Shown: positions 1 to 9,584 of the stretch, one piece after another
Numbering within the stretch: position 1 is the stretch's first letter
Layout of the letters: every line of letters starts with the position of its first letter
DNA from: an uncultured Hyphomonas sp.
GTDB lineage: Bacteria; Pseudomonadota; Alphaproteobacteria; Caulobacterales; Hyphomonadaceae
Direction: 5' to 3'
Assembly (NCBI RefSeq): GCF_963675305.1
Contig: NZ_OY776147.1
Span: forward strand, 1,178,001-1,242,000
Length of the DNA stretch: 64,000 bases
The notes under the pieces: generated by a model
Databases searched by the model: none
The model's input: the letters and a program-made list of their open reading frames with translations, nothing else
What the model was told of the DNA's origin: nothing
Position numbers and translations under genes: made by a program

Positions 1-550
1 CAGGCGTTTGACCCATACGGGCCGCTCTTTCCCATTCAATTTCCGTTGGCAGGCGTGCACCGTAGGCTTGGCAGAATGCGTTGGCGTCATTCCACGAGAC
101 CTGCGTGACCGGATGATTGTCTTCAGCAGGTTCATGCTTGGGCCCGCGCGGATACTCCCAGGTCGCACCTGATACGAGGGACCAATTCCCCGTGCCGCTT
201 GTGAAGACACCGGCATCGCCAAATTTTTCCGCCTCTGTCACATAGCCCGTTTGTTCCACGAATGCGCGGAACTGTCCGACAGTCACCGGAGTTTCATCCA
301 GCAGGAAGCCGGGCACCGATATTTCGAACTGCGGCCGTTCGTCAGGCGGTGCCAGGTCATCGCCTATCAAGGTCGTGGCGGTCGACAATTCGATCATGTT
401 GGCTTGCCGCGGCGTCCGGATCTGCCAATCCACATCCTCGCCAGCGGAACCTGTGTCTGCGACTGATGGCAGGCGTGCAAAAACAGCGATTGCGAAAGCC
501 GCGATCAGAATTGCGGCTGAGGCCTCCCGCGGAATGACAGATTTGAACAT
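1..550 (-). CDS. Formylglycine-generating enzyme (sulfatase-modifying factor), 3' truncated by window edge
   Basis: I read this frame directly from the minus strand from an ATG at 550; it runs off the left edge after 183 codons. Residues about 8-25 form a hydrophobic N-terminal segment (signal peptide or anchor). The rest matches the FGE-sulfatase family: a segment reading GFLLDETPVTVGQFRAFVEQ, then VTQVSWNDANAFCQAYG and ARLPTEIEWERAAR, both hallmarks of the family. These enzymes oxidise the Cys of a C-x-P-x-R motif in sulfatases to formylglycine. The gene lies downstream of mmsA on the same strand and near a sulfatase carrying that motif, so it probably matures that enzyme. The C-terminal part with the active-site cysteines is outside the window. 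Confidence 0.85.
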   Translation of the reverse strand, partial: MFKSVIPREASAAILIAAFAIAVFARLPSVADTGSAGEDVDWQIRTPRQANMIELSTATTLIGDDLAPPDERPQFEISVPGFLLDETPVTVGQFRAFVEQTGYVTEAEKFGDAGVFTSGTGNWSLVSGATWEYPRGPKHEPAEDNHPVTQVSWNDANAFCQAYGARLPTEIEWERAARMGQTP

Positions 551-580
551 CTATAGGCTGGTCCTTTGCGAATGGTGGGC

Positions 581-610
581 GGACCTGGGTGCCTGCAGGC
601 ACCCAGGTCC
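581..610. terminator. Perfect 30-bp palindrome between mmsA and the FGE gene
   Basis: The arm GGACCTGGGTGCC is followed by TGCA and its exact complement. It begins 2 bp after the mmsA stop and ends 30 bp before the FGE start, on the same strand. No T-tract follows, so it may be an intercistronic or RNA-stabilising hairpin rather than a strong intrinsic terminator. Confidence 0.55.
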
Positions 611-612
611 AC

Positions 613-2109
613 CTACTCCAGAGTGGGCATCGCATACTGGCTGGCCGCAGACCTGGACTTCGGCCACCGGGTGGAGATGGTCTTGAGCCGCGTATAGAAG
701 CGGACGCCTTCTGCGCCATGCATATGGTGATCGCCGAACAGGGAGCGCTTCCATCCGCCGAAGGAGTGATACGCGACCGGCACGGGAATCGGGACATTGA
801 CACCGACCATGCCGGCAAAGACTTCCCGTGTGAACCGCCGCGCTTCCTCTCCATCCGGTGTGTAGATGACAGCGCCGTTTCCATATTCGTGAGCATTGAT
901 CAGATCGAGTGCTTCATCCAATGACGAACGCCGGACGATGCTGAGTACAGGACCGAAGATCTCTTCGTTCAGGATGCGCATACCGTCTGACACGCCGTCA
1001 AACAGCGATGGCCCGAGGAAATACCCTGACTGGGCCTCGTCCCCGAAGCCGCTCCGTCCATCGACGACCAAGTCGGCGCCTTCTGATTGTCCGACGCTCA
1101 CATAGCCAGTCACTTTATCCAGGTGCTGTTTGGAGATCAGGGGCCCCATGTCGGCGTCCGCCTGGGTCCCCGGGCCGACCTTCAAGTCTTTGATCCGCCT
1201 TTTAAGGGCGGCGACCAGAGTGTCTGCGACATCGTCTCCGACCGCCACAGCTACGGATACCGCCATGCAGCGTTCGCCCGCGGATCCGTAAGCGGCCCCC
1301 ATGAGCGCGTCTGCGGCTTCATCAATATCGGCACCCGGCATGATGACCATATGGTTCTTGGCACCGCCGAGCGCCTGGACACGTTTTCCATTGCCGGACG
1401 CCTGAGCATATATGTATTCGGCGACAGGGGTGGAGCCGACGAAACTGATGGCTTTTACTTCAGGATGATCCAACAGTTGGTCCACACAGGATTTGTCGCC
1501 ATGAACGACATTGAACACGCCGGCCGGGAGGCCGGCCTGCGCAAGGAGTTTAGCGATAAAGAGAGCCGCTGAAGGTGTCTTCTCGCTAGGCTTCAGGATG
1601 AACGTATTCCCGCAGGCGATGGCGACGGGGAACATCCACATCGGCACCATTGCCGGGAAATTGAATGGAGAAATACCAACGCAAACACCAAGCGGATATC
1701 TCAGGCCATAACTGTCGACGCCTGTGCCCACATTTTCTGATGCCAATCCGGTCAGGATATGGGGGATACCGGTAACATACTCGACAACTTCCAATCCGCG
1801 GGTGACTTCACCCATCGCATCCGATAAAACCTTTCCGTGTTCTGAAGTAATCAGCTGGGCGATATTCTCCTGATTAGCCTCCAGGAGTTCTCGGAAACGG
1901 AACATGATCCTGGCGCGCTTGATTGGCGTAGTTTCTGACCATGCAGGAAACGCTTTCCGCGCTGCATTTACCGCGGCTTCGACTTCGTCTGGTGTCGCGA
2001 TAGGAACGGAAGCGGTTTGCTCTCCGGTTGCCGGATTCATCACGGTAAGGACATTTTCAGTGGTGCTTTCCACCGCTGATCCATCGATAAAATGCGGTAT
2101 TCTTTTCAT
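613..2109 (-). CDS. mmsA: Methylmalonate-semialdehyde dehydrogenase (CoA-acylating)
   Basis: Aldehyde dehydrogenase superfamily enzyme (498 aa) that converts malonate or methylmalonate semialdehyde to acetyl- or propionyl-CoA; in inositol catabolism it is the last step (IolA). Visible features are the N-terminal MKRIPHFIDG, the cofactor region GISPFNFPAMVPMWMFP, the motif FILKPSEKTPSA, the catalytic cysteine in GSAGERCMAVS and the C-terminal EEIFGPVLSIVR. I chose the ATG at 2109 because the protein then begins as the family usually does and a G-rich stretch precedes it; an in-frame ATG at 2172 would overlap the upstream symporter gene. It lies 52 bp downstream of the symporter and is probably co-transcribed with it. 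The nearby iol operon supports the IolA role. Confidence 0.93.
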   Translation of the reverse strand: MKRIPHFIDGSAVESTTENVLTVMNPATGEQTASVPIATPDEVEAAVNAARKAFPAWSETTPIKRARIMFRFRELLEANQENIAQLITSEHGKVLSDAMGEVTRGLEVVEYVTGIPHILTGLASENVGTGVDSYGLRYPLGVCVGISPFNFPAMVPMWMFPVAIACGNTFILKPSEKTPSAALFIAKLLAQAGLPAGVFNVVHGDKSCVDQLLDHPEVKAISFVGSTPVAEYIYAQASGNGKRVQALGGAKNHMVIMPGADIDEAADALMGAAYGSAGERCMAVSVAVAVGDDVADTLVAALKRRIKDLKVGPGTQADADMGPLISKQHLDKVTGYVSVGQSEGADLVVDGRSGFGDEAQSGYFLGPSLFDGVSDGMRILNEEIFGPVLSIVRRSSLDEALDLINAHEYGNGAVIYTPDGEEARRFTREVFAGMVGVNVPIPVPVAYHSFGGWKRSLFGDHHMHGAEGVRFYTRLKTISTRWPKSRSAASQYAMPTLE

Positions 2110-2161
2110 GGGTGAAGGCCCCCCTATCTCTAAAGGCTGAACTGGGTCCGGAGTGAGTGTG

Positions 2162-3784
2162 TCACTGTGCAAGCAGGAAATAGAAGAGGACTGTTGAGGC
2201 TGCTATGGCAGCGCCGACAGGCTTGGCGAAGCGCCAAGGTGTAACATCCACGTCATGCGTGTAGGTGGGTGTATAAACTGATTTTGCCGGCGCGAACGCG
2301 GAAACGGTGAGCATGAACAGCACGGAAACCACAAATACGAATGCAAGCAGATGCAGGAAATGAATGTCGTACTGTGTTTGAAAGACAGCGCGCAGAAATG
2401 CCTGAACAGGTGTTTCGAAGGCGAAAACCAGCAGGAAAAACGCGGCTGGTCCGGCGATAAGGACAATCTTTGCGGACAGGGCGGAGACGCGCTTTGTCAG
2501 GAACCCCAAGAGGATCACCGCAAGCATCGGCCCGAAGAAGGTTGCGTTGATTTTCTGAAGATAGTTGTAGAGGCTTCCCGAAGTGTCGATAAGCGGGGCG
2601 GCAAACATTGCGGCAAGTGCCAGTATGACGCTGCAGATCCGCCCGGACATCACGATCCGCGGTCCGCTGGCATCGCGATGCAACAGCGCGTGATATATGC
2701 CTTCGCTGAACAGTGTGGCTGAACTGTTCAGGACGCTGTTGAATGTGGAAAGGACCGCTCCGACCATTACTGCAGCAAAGAAACCGACAAGCCAGGATGG
2801 CAGGACCTCTTTTACCAGCATGGGGTAGGCGAGAAGGTATTGGTCGCTGGACAAGTCATCCTTGAACAAGTGGAAAGCGATGATACCAGGCAGGACGACC
2901 ACGGCCGGTCCAAGCAGCTTGAAGAAGGCGGCGAGCAGGACGCCTTTCTGACCTTCTGCGAGGTTTTGCGCCCCTAGGGCACGTTGGACAATTGATTGAT
3001 TGGTGCACCAGAAGAAGATCTGGTTCACAATCATCCCCGTAAAGAGCACGCTGAAGGGCAGGAAGGACCCGGGCTCGTCGCCGGTGATATCAAATTTTGG
3101 GTGTTCTTCGCTGTAGACCGTTTCCAGGCCGGCGAAGGCGTTGCCGTGCCCGATCATGGTCAGGGCAAGAACCGGTATGAGCAGTCCGGCAATGAGAAAG
3201 CCTATGCCATTGATCGTATCGGAAATGGCGACGGCTCTCAGCCCGCCAAATACGGCGTAGACTGATCCCAATGTGCCAATGCCCCAGACAAGGATCCATT
3301 TCGTGACATTGGGTGAAAGGCCTGTTCGCTGTGAAATGTCAAAAAGACTATCTATGCCGGTTGCGCCGAACAACAAAACGACAGGCAGGATCGCGACAAC
3401 GTATGAGAACAGGAAAATCAGTGTAGCGATCGTCCGCGTCTGTCCATCGTACCTGGCCTTGAGAAACTGCGGGATCGTGGCAAAACCACTCTTCAGGTAT
3501 CGGGGCAGGAAATAGAGCGCCATCAGGACCATGGCGAGCGCTGCTGTTGTTTCCCAGGCTGTGACCGCGAATGTGTGATTAAACGCATCGCCGTTGAGTC
3601 CGATCAGATGTTCTGTTGAAAGGTTTGTCAGCATCAGCGATCCGGCGATCAGCCAGGCGGACAAAGTCCGGCCACCAAGAAAATATGCGTCGGACGTGTC
3701 CATCCGGTGGTGCCGGGTTGCGAGATATGAGATCACAGCGACAAATGCCGTGAACAATAGAAATGTGGATATGGTGAGAATCAT
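2162..3784 (-). CDS. Sodium:solute symporter (SSS family)
   Basis: A 540-aa polytopic inner-membrane protein with about 14 hydrophobic segments. The family signatures are visible: an N-terminal helix, then DAYFLGGRTLSAWLIAGSLM and the segment LTNLSTEHLIGLNG. The resemblance is to the SSS/SLC5 branch that takes up sugars, inositol and related polar solutes with Na+. It is upstream of mmsA on the same strand and divergent from the sulfatase gene, sharing a 171-bp control region. The cytoplasmic substrate is therefore likely the desulfated or de-esterified cyclitol that the iol enzymes degrade. The exact substrate cannot be read from sequence. Confidence 0.88.
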   Translation of the reverse strand: MILTISTFLLFTAFVAVISYLATRHHRMDTSDAYFLGGRTLSAWLIAGSLMLTNLSTEHLIGLNGDAFNHTFAVTAWETTAALAMVLMALYFLPRYLKSGFATIPQFLKARYDGQTRTIATLIFLFSYVVAILPVVLLFGATGIDSLFDISQRTGLSPNVTKWILVWGIGTLGSVYAVFGGLRAVAISDTINGIGFLIAGLLIPVLALTMIGHGNAFAGLETVYSEEHPKFDITGDEPGSFLPFSVLFTGMIVNQIFFWCTNQSIVQRALGAQNLAEGQKGVLLAAFFKLLGPAVVVLPGIIAFHLFKDDLSSDQYLLAYPMLVKEVLPSWLVGFFAAVMVGAVLSTFNSVLNSSATLFSEGIYHALLHRDASGPRIVMSGRICSVILALAAMFAAPLIDTSGSLYNYLQKINATFFGPMLAVILLGFLTKRVSALSAKIVLIAGPAAFFLLVFAFETPVQAFLRAVFQTQYDIHFLHLLAFVFVVSVLFMLTVSAFAPAKSVYTPTYTHDVDVTPWRFAKPVGAAIAASTVLFYFLLAQ

Positions 3785-3856
3785 TCAGACGTTCGCAATA
3801 TTCTTTTATTTCTTGCAGAGCGGCATGGGTGCCGCCCACTCCCTTGGATTACGGTA

Positions 3857-3897
3857 GAACAAATATTCTAAAAATCAAACAGTTGATTTTTTTGTTC
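3857..3897. promoter_or_regulatory. Strong nested palindrome in the symporter/sulfatase divergent region
   Basis: AAAAATCAA (3870-3878) and TTGATTTTT (3883-3891) are perfect inverted arms around ACAG. An outer pair GAACAAA (3857-3863) and TTTGTTC (3891-3897) is also complementary. The site lies between the two divergent genes and resembles the palindrome at 9585-9607 in front of the rpiR-type gene, so it may bind that regulator. This is an inference. Confidence 0.5.
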
Positions 3898-3955
3898 CCA
3901 AGAGGGTATCGTTCGTCAAAACAACTCGCCATCCAGGCGGAGGGAGGATTTCACC

Positions 3956-5482
3956 ATGAAGGCTTCACGCGTAATTCGCTTCGGGCGGATTGCTTTGATC
4001 GGAATTTCATTAGCTATCGGTGCTTGTCAGGGCAGCGTATCGGACACCCCGACCGGAAGCAGTGAGGTTATTGCGCAAACTGAAGAGACGCCGCCGAATA
4101 TTGTCCTAATATTCGTCGACGATATGGGTTACGCCGATATTGGATCGTTTGGCAGCCCCATCGCCCGAACCCCCAATCTCGACCAGTTGGCTATCGAAGG
4201 CCAGAAATGGACGAGCTTCTATGCGCCTGCGAGTGTTTGCACGCCCAGCCGGGCAGGATTGCTGACGGGAAGGTATGCCGTTCGGTCCGGCATGGCAGGA
4301 CTGGTTCATGCACGGCACGTGCTGTTCCCGACATCACTCGGCGGATTGCCGCAGAGCGAAGTCACGATTGCGGAACTGCTCCAGCAGAAAGGCTATGTGT
4401 CCGCAGCGCTCGGCAAGTGGCATCTGGGCCATAAGCCGGAATTCCTTCCGACATCTCAGGGGTTCGAATCCTATTACGGCATCCCGTACAGCAATGACAT
4501 GAACATGCCGGGCGGGAATGAAACGCCGTGGGCGCTTGAGAATTTTTTCGCGCCTCCGAACATCGAAACCTGGGATGTCCCGCTGATGCAGGATGAAGAG
4601 ATCCTGGAGCGCCCTGCAAACCAGTTTACGCTTTCGAAGCGCTACACCGAGCATGCCATCGAGTTCATGAAAGAAAGTCATGAATCCGGGAAGCCGTTTT
4701 TCCTTTATCTCGCGCACAACATGCCTCACACGCCTTTGTTCACGTCTGAAGAGTTCGATGGCGTCAGCGCAGGCGGCGCCTATGGCGATGTGATTGAAGA
4801 GATCGACTGGAGTGTTGGTGAAATCATTGCCGCGCTCAAGGACATGAAAGTTGAGGACAACACGCTTGTCGTGTTCACGTCCGACAACGGCCCATGGCTT
4901 ACCATGAAGACGCATAGCGGATCAGCAGGCCGATTCCGGGATGGCAAAGGTACCACCTGGGAAGGCGGTATGCGCGTGCCGGCCATTTTCTGGTGGCCAG
5001 GTAAAGTACAGCCTCGCACCGTCACTGGTCTGGGGTCGGCCCTGGACCTGATGCCGACCTTTGCAGGTATCTCGGGCACGGTTCTCCCAGACGACCGGAT
5101 TTATGACGGCGTGGATCTCAGCCCGACCCTTTTTGCGGATTCCGACAGCCCTCGTGATACGCTCTACTTTTACCGTTTCACGGACATTTTTGCGGTCCGC
5201 AAGGGCAGGTATAAAGCGCACTTCAGTGTCTACGGCGCCTTTGGCGGCGATGGCCGTACGGACCTGAATGAGCCCGAACTCTACGACCTGGAAAGCGATC
5301 CGGGAGAGCAATACAATATTGCGGCTGAGCATCCCGACATTGTTGCTGAACTCAAGGCGCTCGCTGAAACGCAGGCTGCAAGTGTCAAGCCGGTGGTCAA
5401 CCAGCTGGAGCTCTATCCGGAGGGCCAGAAGCGCGGGGAAGACGAGACCCGTCCATGGAATGAGAAGACGGAAGACGAATAG
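3956..5482 (+). CDS. Lipoprotein sulfatase (arylsulfatase, alkaline-phosphatase superfamily)
   Basis: A 508-aa type I sulfatase. The lipobox IGAC with acylated Cys24 follows a hydrophobic signal, so the enzyme is probably anchored in the outer membrane facing the periplasm. Metal-binding Asp55-Asp56 lie in LIFVDDMGYADIG. The maturation motif C-T-P-S-R starts at Cys95 in PASVCTPSRAGLLTGRYAVR; Cys95 becomes formylglycine. Downstream are GKWHLGH and FTSDNGPW, both typical of the fold. The ATG at 3956 has a good ribosome-binding site (GGAGGGAGG). The FGE gene at the left edge supplies the needed modification. The substrate is unknown; by context it may be a sulfated cyclitol or a glycoside of one. 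Confidence 0.93.
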   Translation: MKASRVIRFGRIALIGISLAIGACQGSVSDTPTGSSEVIAQTEETPPNIVLIFVDDMGYADIGSFGSPIARTPNLDQLAIEGQKWTSFYAPASVCTPSRAGLLTGRYAVRSGMAGLVHARHVLFPTSLGGLPQSEVTIAELLQQKGYVSAALGKWHLGHKPEFLPTSQGFESYYGIPYSNDMNMPGGNETPWALENFFAPPNIETWDVPLMQDEEILERPANQFTLSKRYTEHAIEFMKESHESGKPFFLYLAHNMPHTPLFTSEEFDGVSAGGAYGDVIEEIDWSVGEIIAALKDMKVEDNTLVVFTSDNGPWLTMKTHSGSAGRFRDGKGTTWEGGMRVPAIFWWPGKVQPRTVTGLGSALDLMPTFAGISGTVLPDDRIYDGVDLSPTLFADSDSPRDTLYFYRFTDIFAVRKGRYKAHFSVYGAFGGDGRTDLNEPELYDLESDPGEQYNIAAEHPDIVAELKALAETQAASVKPVVNQLELYPEGQKRGEDETRPWNEKTEDE

Positions 5483-5496
5483 CTTGCGTGCATGTT

Positions 5497-5542
5497 CACC
5501 GCCCGGCTGACCGTTGGCCAATCAACCGTCAGCCGGGCGGTG
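5497..5542. terminator. Bidirectional hairpin terminator between convergent genes
   Basis: CACCGCCCGGCTGAC (5497-5511) pairs perfectly with GTCAGCCGGGCGGTG (5528-5542) around a 16-nt loop. It sits in the 64-bp gap between the sulfatase stop and the stop of the leftward hydrolase gene. It lacks a long T-tract, but its position and 15-bp GC-rich stem argue for termination in both directions. Confidence 0.75.
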
Positions 5543-5546
5543 CAAC

Positions 5547-7004
5547 CTATGGCCAGAATTCGGTGGCGCGGGCACGGATCGGGCCGTCATGCCCGGGCAG
5601 GATCAGGCCGGAAGACACCAGGGTATCGACGGCGGCATTCCACTTGCCCAGGAAGTTTTCCCGGTTCCCATGCCGTTCGATCATTTCTGCTTCGCTGAAC
5701 AAGGTGCTGGTGCCGAGCAGGTTGGGTTGTGGCAGTCCGGCCGTGTGAGTTCCAACAGCCGCGGCGACTTCAGGAGGCCGGATCCCGCCGAGCACATTGC
5801 CGGCGGAATCTGTCTGGTAGGCAGGCCCATTCTCCGTCATGGAAATCTGGAGCCGGTCAAATTTTGGGGGCGCCTCTCCGGTCCTGATCCATTTGGCGAG
5901 ATCACGGATGCCGGCATCCTTGACATAGTCCCATTCGACGATGTTTCGCTTCATGGCGGGCCCGCCCGGAATGCCATCTCTCTGCAGGCTGAGGTCTTTC
6001 TGTGTGATGGTCGAAGGCGGCGTGTGGGGCGCGCCTGCGATTTCCCAGAAGCGGAAACTGTCGGTATCTGGCTGGCGAGCCGGGAAATTCGTCAAGGCTT
6101 CGGCCTGGGTGTCGATTACCATGACCGGTACGTCCCCGCGATCATTGATCTGGCTCCAGTGTGCGTGCTTGCCGCCATTTTCCCGGTCAAACAGTTCGGC
6201 GAGGGTGAGCTCTTTTGCCGGAAGGGTGAGTCCGAAATGGGCCAGCAACAAGAATCCATCGAAGAGCTGATCGTGTTGGTGTGCTATGTTGATATAGGAG
6301 GCGAGCCTCAGGGCTGACTGCGAACCGCCAAGCGCGATCACCGATTCCGTTTTGAGATTGCCGAGCGGACCTGCTTCTCCCCGCGAGGAGCTGTTCAGGG
6401 CACCGGAAACAGCTTTGGCAAAAATATCATAGGAATAGGCATCGCCGGGATGGCTGAGGGCGCCGTAACGTTCCGGATCCCACTCGCGCAGTGAGAAGGG
6501 CTCGGTGCGCGGCGTTCCGTAGATGCCGATATACTGCGCGGAAATGCCCATCCAGGCATAACCATCGAAGATTTCATCGCCGCTTGGAAATCCGTTTTCA
6601 AATCCGGCGGAGACATTCTGCCAGTGCGCCAGCAGCACGCCATTATATTTATCGGGGTCGGCGGGACGGAGAATGAAAAACCGGGTTGTGAACGGTTGCT
6701 TGTCTGCGATCTCCGTGTCCCAGGTCCCGTCGAATGAGGCCTCTGTGCCTTCCGTCAACTGATAGGAGTTTGCGGTCCCGGAGACAATATATTCCTCCAT
6801 GACGTAACCAAGCTTTTCCAGGTCGAGGACCGGGGCGCGATAGATCCACCCCTTGCTGCCGCCCTGGACAGGACCCGTAACAGTTATGTCGGCTATTTTG
6901 GGCGATGGTGCAGGCCGGCTTACGCATCCCTGTAACAATAGCGGGGTGGACAATGCTGCTGCGCCAATTGTCAGGGCTCTTCTGCGGTTGAACAGGTGAC
7001 TCAT
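5547..7004 (-). CDS. Secreted alpha/beta hydrolase domain protein (Abhydrolase_10-like)
   Basis: A 485-aa exported protein. The N-terminus has an arginine-rich start (NRRRALTIGAAALSTPLLL) and a lipobox-like LLQGC, so it is a Tat- or Sec-exported lipoprotein candidate. The body resembles the alpha/beta-hydrolase domain-containing family: WQNVSAGFENG, the nucleophile region IALGGSQSALRLASYIN (Ser in GGSQS) and a late motif WEIAGAPHTPPS with the likely catalytic His. It lies downstream of the TonB receptor on the same strand, with a hairpin between them. It could cleave an ester from an imported compound before transport across the inner membrane. The family is poorly characterised, so the reaction is uncertain. 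Confidence 0.75.
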   Translation of the reverse strand: MSHLFNRRRALTIGAAALSTPLLLQGCVSRPAPSPKIADITVTGPVQGGSKGWIYRAPVLDLEKLGYVMEEYIVSGTANSYQLTEGTEASFDGTWDTEIADKQPFTTRFFILRPADPDKYNGVLLAHWQNVSAGFENGFPSGDEIFDGYAWMGISAQYIGIYGTPRTEPFSLREWDPERYGALSHPGDAYSYDIFAKAVSGALNSSSRGEAGPLGNLKTESVIALGGSQSALRLASYINIAHQHDQLFDGFLLLAHFGLTLPAKELTLAELFDRENGGKHAHWSQINDRGDVPVMVIDTQAEALTNFPARQPDTDSFRFWEIAGAPHTPPSTITQKDLSLQRDGIPGGPAMKRNIVEWDYVKDAGIRDLAKWIRTGEAPPKFDRLQISMTENGPAYQTDSAGNVLGGIRPPEVAAAVGTHTAGLPQPNLLGTSTLFSEAEMIERHGNRENFLGKWNAAVDTLVSSGLILPGHDGPIRARATEFWP

Positions 7005-7135
7005 TTGATAAGGCCTCCGGTAGTTTCTTTTGATTATCAGGGGCTGGGCGTAACCTCGTGTACGGAGCGACTGGTCCGGCGCCGCTCAAACCCTTACTGG
7101 TAGTACGATTGTCTTCCCATGGCCCGAAGAAAATT

Positions 7136-7159
7136 GGCGCTGCTCCGCAGAGCAGCGCC
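7136..7159 (-). terminator. Intrinsic terminator after the TonB receptor gene
   Basis: GGCGCTGCTC, loop CGCA, GAGCAGCGCC form a perfect 10-bp stem. On the minus strand the hairpin is followed by AATTTTCTTC, a T-rich run. It lies 40 bp past the receptor stop, so it may attenuate transcription into the hydrolase gene. Confidence 0.75.
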
Positions 7160-7198
7160 GCAGTTGTCCAGGCACCAGGAGGAAACAATCCCGAACAC

Positions 7199-9478
7199 TC
7201 AGAAATTCGCGCCGAAGCGAATTCCGACATAACGCTGGTGATCGCGCGGTACGTATTGGTAGGTGAACCCGCCAAACAAACCCAATTCGGATATCGATGT
7301 GACATAGTTCTCATCGAACAAGTTGTTGACGAAGACCGACGCCTGGTACCGGCCATCCTTGTCCTCAATTCCGATCGAAGCGTTCACGATGGCGCGGGCA
7401 TCTTCACGCGTGTCCGGGTTCTGGTTCAGTGAGAACGTGATGTCGTCCTGCCAGTATCCGCTGGCCTGCACGAAGCCATCGAATGGCATCGAGCTGAACG
7501 GGACGCGCTGGCGGCCGAAGAATGTGATGCGCAGGTCAGGAGAGTATGGCAGCTCCGCGCCCGCAAGGTCCTGATTCCCGTTCACGCAGCCTTCAGCGGC
7601 GGTCTGGCCGGGATAGCAGGGGCCTGCCGGGAAGCTGTCAATCGTTGCATCGATCAGGGCGAAACCCAGGCTCACATCGGTCAGATCGGTCGGTCGCCCC
7701 ATCAGCTCACCTTCGAAGCCTTCAGTGGATACATCGCCGGCATTGATGAGAAGCGTTGCGATTTCACCTGGCAGCTGTGCTTGCGATTGGAAGTTCTTGA
7801 AGTCCGTATGGAATGCCGCAAAGTTTGCAGCCCATCGGCCATCTGGGGTGGTGAGCTTGAGACCAATTTCGTAGGCATCGGACTCTTCGGCATCGACCGG
7901 CTCTTCCCCCTGAACGGACGCGAATGCGATAGTAGTCGCCCGGCCCTTGTAACCCCGGGAGTAGCTCGCATAGGCATTGACATATTCATTGAAGGAATGT
8001 CGCAAACCGACATTACCCACAACAGCGGTGTCGCTCACACCGCCTGTAAAGTCAGCCAGAGTGCCTTGCACCCCGCCAAGTGAAAGGTCCCCCGGGATCA
8101 GGACATTTGTTGGATCGCGAAGGGCGGTCCAATCGACATCTTCTGTCAGGATACGCGCGCCGCCGAACAGCGACGTCTGGTCATTGAAATAATAATTCCC
8201 GCTCGCAAAGGCCGCATAATAGGTGTTCTCAACGGAGCCATCGAACTGGCCCGACTGAGCAATATTCCCTGCCGGGATGGCAATTTCGAGCCGGCGTTCG
8301 AAATGCCGGTTCAGGTCAAGATAGTAGGCGAATGCGCCAATGAGGAAATCATAGTTCCCCATGTCCGGCGAAGCGAGTCGGATTTCCTGGGTATACTGAT
8401 CAAGACTGGTCGCCCCGCTGTTCAGGTCGAAAGTCAGCAAGCCACCCGGAAGCGGATCCTCGTTTGACATACCGTCAACATCAAGATTGTTGGCAAAGTC
8501 CCAGGACCGCCATGCCGACACCGATGTCAGCGTGAAATCATTGTCGAATTTGTACTCAGCCTTGGCGGACAGGCCGGCCTGTTCCGTATTCGCATACGTT
8601 TCGGCATTGGCCCTGAGCGACGTATTTGTCTCGCTGGGAACAACAGGCGCCAGCTGCTGGAGATAGGCTGGGTTATTGGCTGAACGAATCGTCACGACGG
8701 GTTCCGATTCGGATTCGCGATAATCGCCGATCAGCGTCACCGTCAGCTTGTCCGTGGGGTCGAACTGCAGCTTGCCCCGCAGACCCCAGCTTTCACTGCC
8801 GCCGACGCGTTCGCCGTTTGCAACATTACGGATGTGCCCGTCATAATCATTTTTGAATGCGCTCAGGCGGAAGCCAGCCGTATCGGAAATCGGACCGGAA
8901 AGCGTGCCGCGCACACCGTAGGCATTGTCTTCTTCTGCCAGTTCGACATCGAATCCGCCGGTGAGCGTCTTGCTTGGCGCTTTGGTTGTAACGGAGACAA
9001 CACCCGCAGACGCATTCTTGCCGAATAGCGTGCTCTGAGGGCCGCGCAGGACTTCAACGCGCTGGATGTCGATCAGGTCCTGAAAGCCCTGTCCCGAGCG
9101 GGCCATGAGAACATCGTCGATGACGATCGAAACGGAGGGCTCAACGGCAGACGAGAATACCGATGTCCCGAGACCCCGAATACTGACCGAGCTGTTGGAT
9201 TCATTGTTGCCTTTCAGAAGCGTCAGGCTTGGGGTCAGATCTGAAAGCGTGTCGACAGAACTCGTTCCGGTCGATTCAAGGATATCGTCGGAAAGGACCG
9301 AAACGGCAACAGGGACTTCCTGGAGCGTTTGCTCTCTCCGGGTTGCCGTTACCTTGACGGTGTCGAGCTTCTTGACGGCATCGCCCGCCTGAGCGGCTGC
9401 GACGGGCGTCAGCGCCGTGGCCCCGATCAGGCCGGCAATGGCGAAACGAGAAACGCTACGTGCGTGACGTGAATTCAT
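7199..9478 (-). CDS. TonB-dependent receptor (iol-linked)
   Basis: A 759-aa outer-membrane receptor. It has a signal peptide ending near PVAAAQA, then a TonB-box-like stretch (LDTVKVTATRREQTLQEVP), a plug domain with VEVLRGPQSTLFGKNASAG, and a beta-barrel ending in the aromatic terminus RFGANF. I chose the ATG at 9478 because GGGAGGAAA precedes it at the right spacing; an upstream in-frame start would only add a non-signal leader. It is divergent from the RpiR-type regulator gene, whose product may control it. By context it imports the substrate handled by the sulfatase, the hydrolase and the iol pathway. Confidence 0.92.
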   Translation of the reverse strand: MNSRHARSVSRFAIAGLIGATALTPVAAAQAGDAVKKLDTVKVTATRREQTLQEVPVAVSVLSDDILESTGTSSVDTLSDLTPSLTLLKGNNESNSSVSIRGLGTSVFSSAVEPSVSIVIDDVLMARSGQGFQDLIDIQRVEVLRGPQSTLFGKNASAGVVSVTTKAPSKTLTGGFDVELAEEDNAYGVRGTLSGPISDTAGFRLSAFKNDYDGHIRNVANGERVGGSESWGLRGKLQFDPTDKLTVTLIGDYRESESEPVVTIRSANNPAYLQQLAPVVPSETNTSLRANAETYANTEQAGLSAKAEYKFDNDFTLTSVSAWRSWDFANNLDVDGMSNEDPLPGGLLTFDLNSGATSLDQYTQEIRLASPDMGNYDFLIGAFAYYLDLNRHFERRLEIAIPAGNIAQSGQFDGSVENTYYAAFASGNYYFNDQTSLFGGARILTEDVDWTALRDPTNVLIPGDLSLGGVQGTLADFTGGVSDTAVVGNVGLRHSFNEYVNAYASYSRGYKGRATTIAFASVQGEEPVDAEESDAYEIGLKLTTPDGRWAANFAAFHTDFKNFQSQAQLPGEIATLLINAGDVSTEGFEGELMGRPTDLTDVSLGFALIDATIDSFPAGPCYPGQTAAEGCVNGNQDLAGAELPYSPDLRITFFGRQRVPFSSMPFDGFVQASGYWQDDITFSLNQNPDTREDARAIVNASIGIEDKDGRYQASVFVNNLFDENYVTSISELGLFGGFTYQYVPRDHQRYVGIRFGANF

Positions 9479-9584
9479 AATTTTCCTCCCGCGGTCTGGC
9501 TCACTTCCGGCCGACCTTGTCTGCTCCCTAACTCTTTCGGCCACGGCAGATTGTCAATAGTTTTTTATTTTTTTGAAAAATGAA

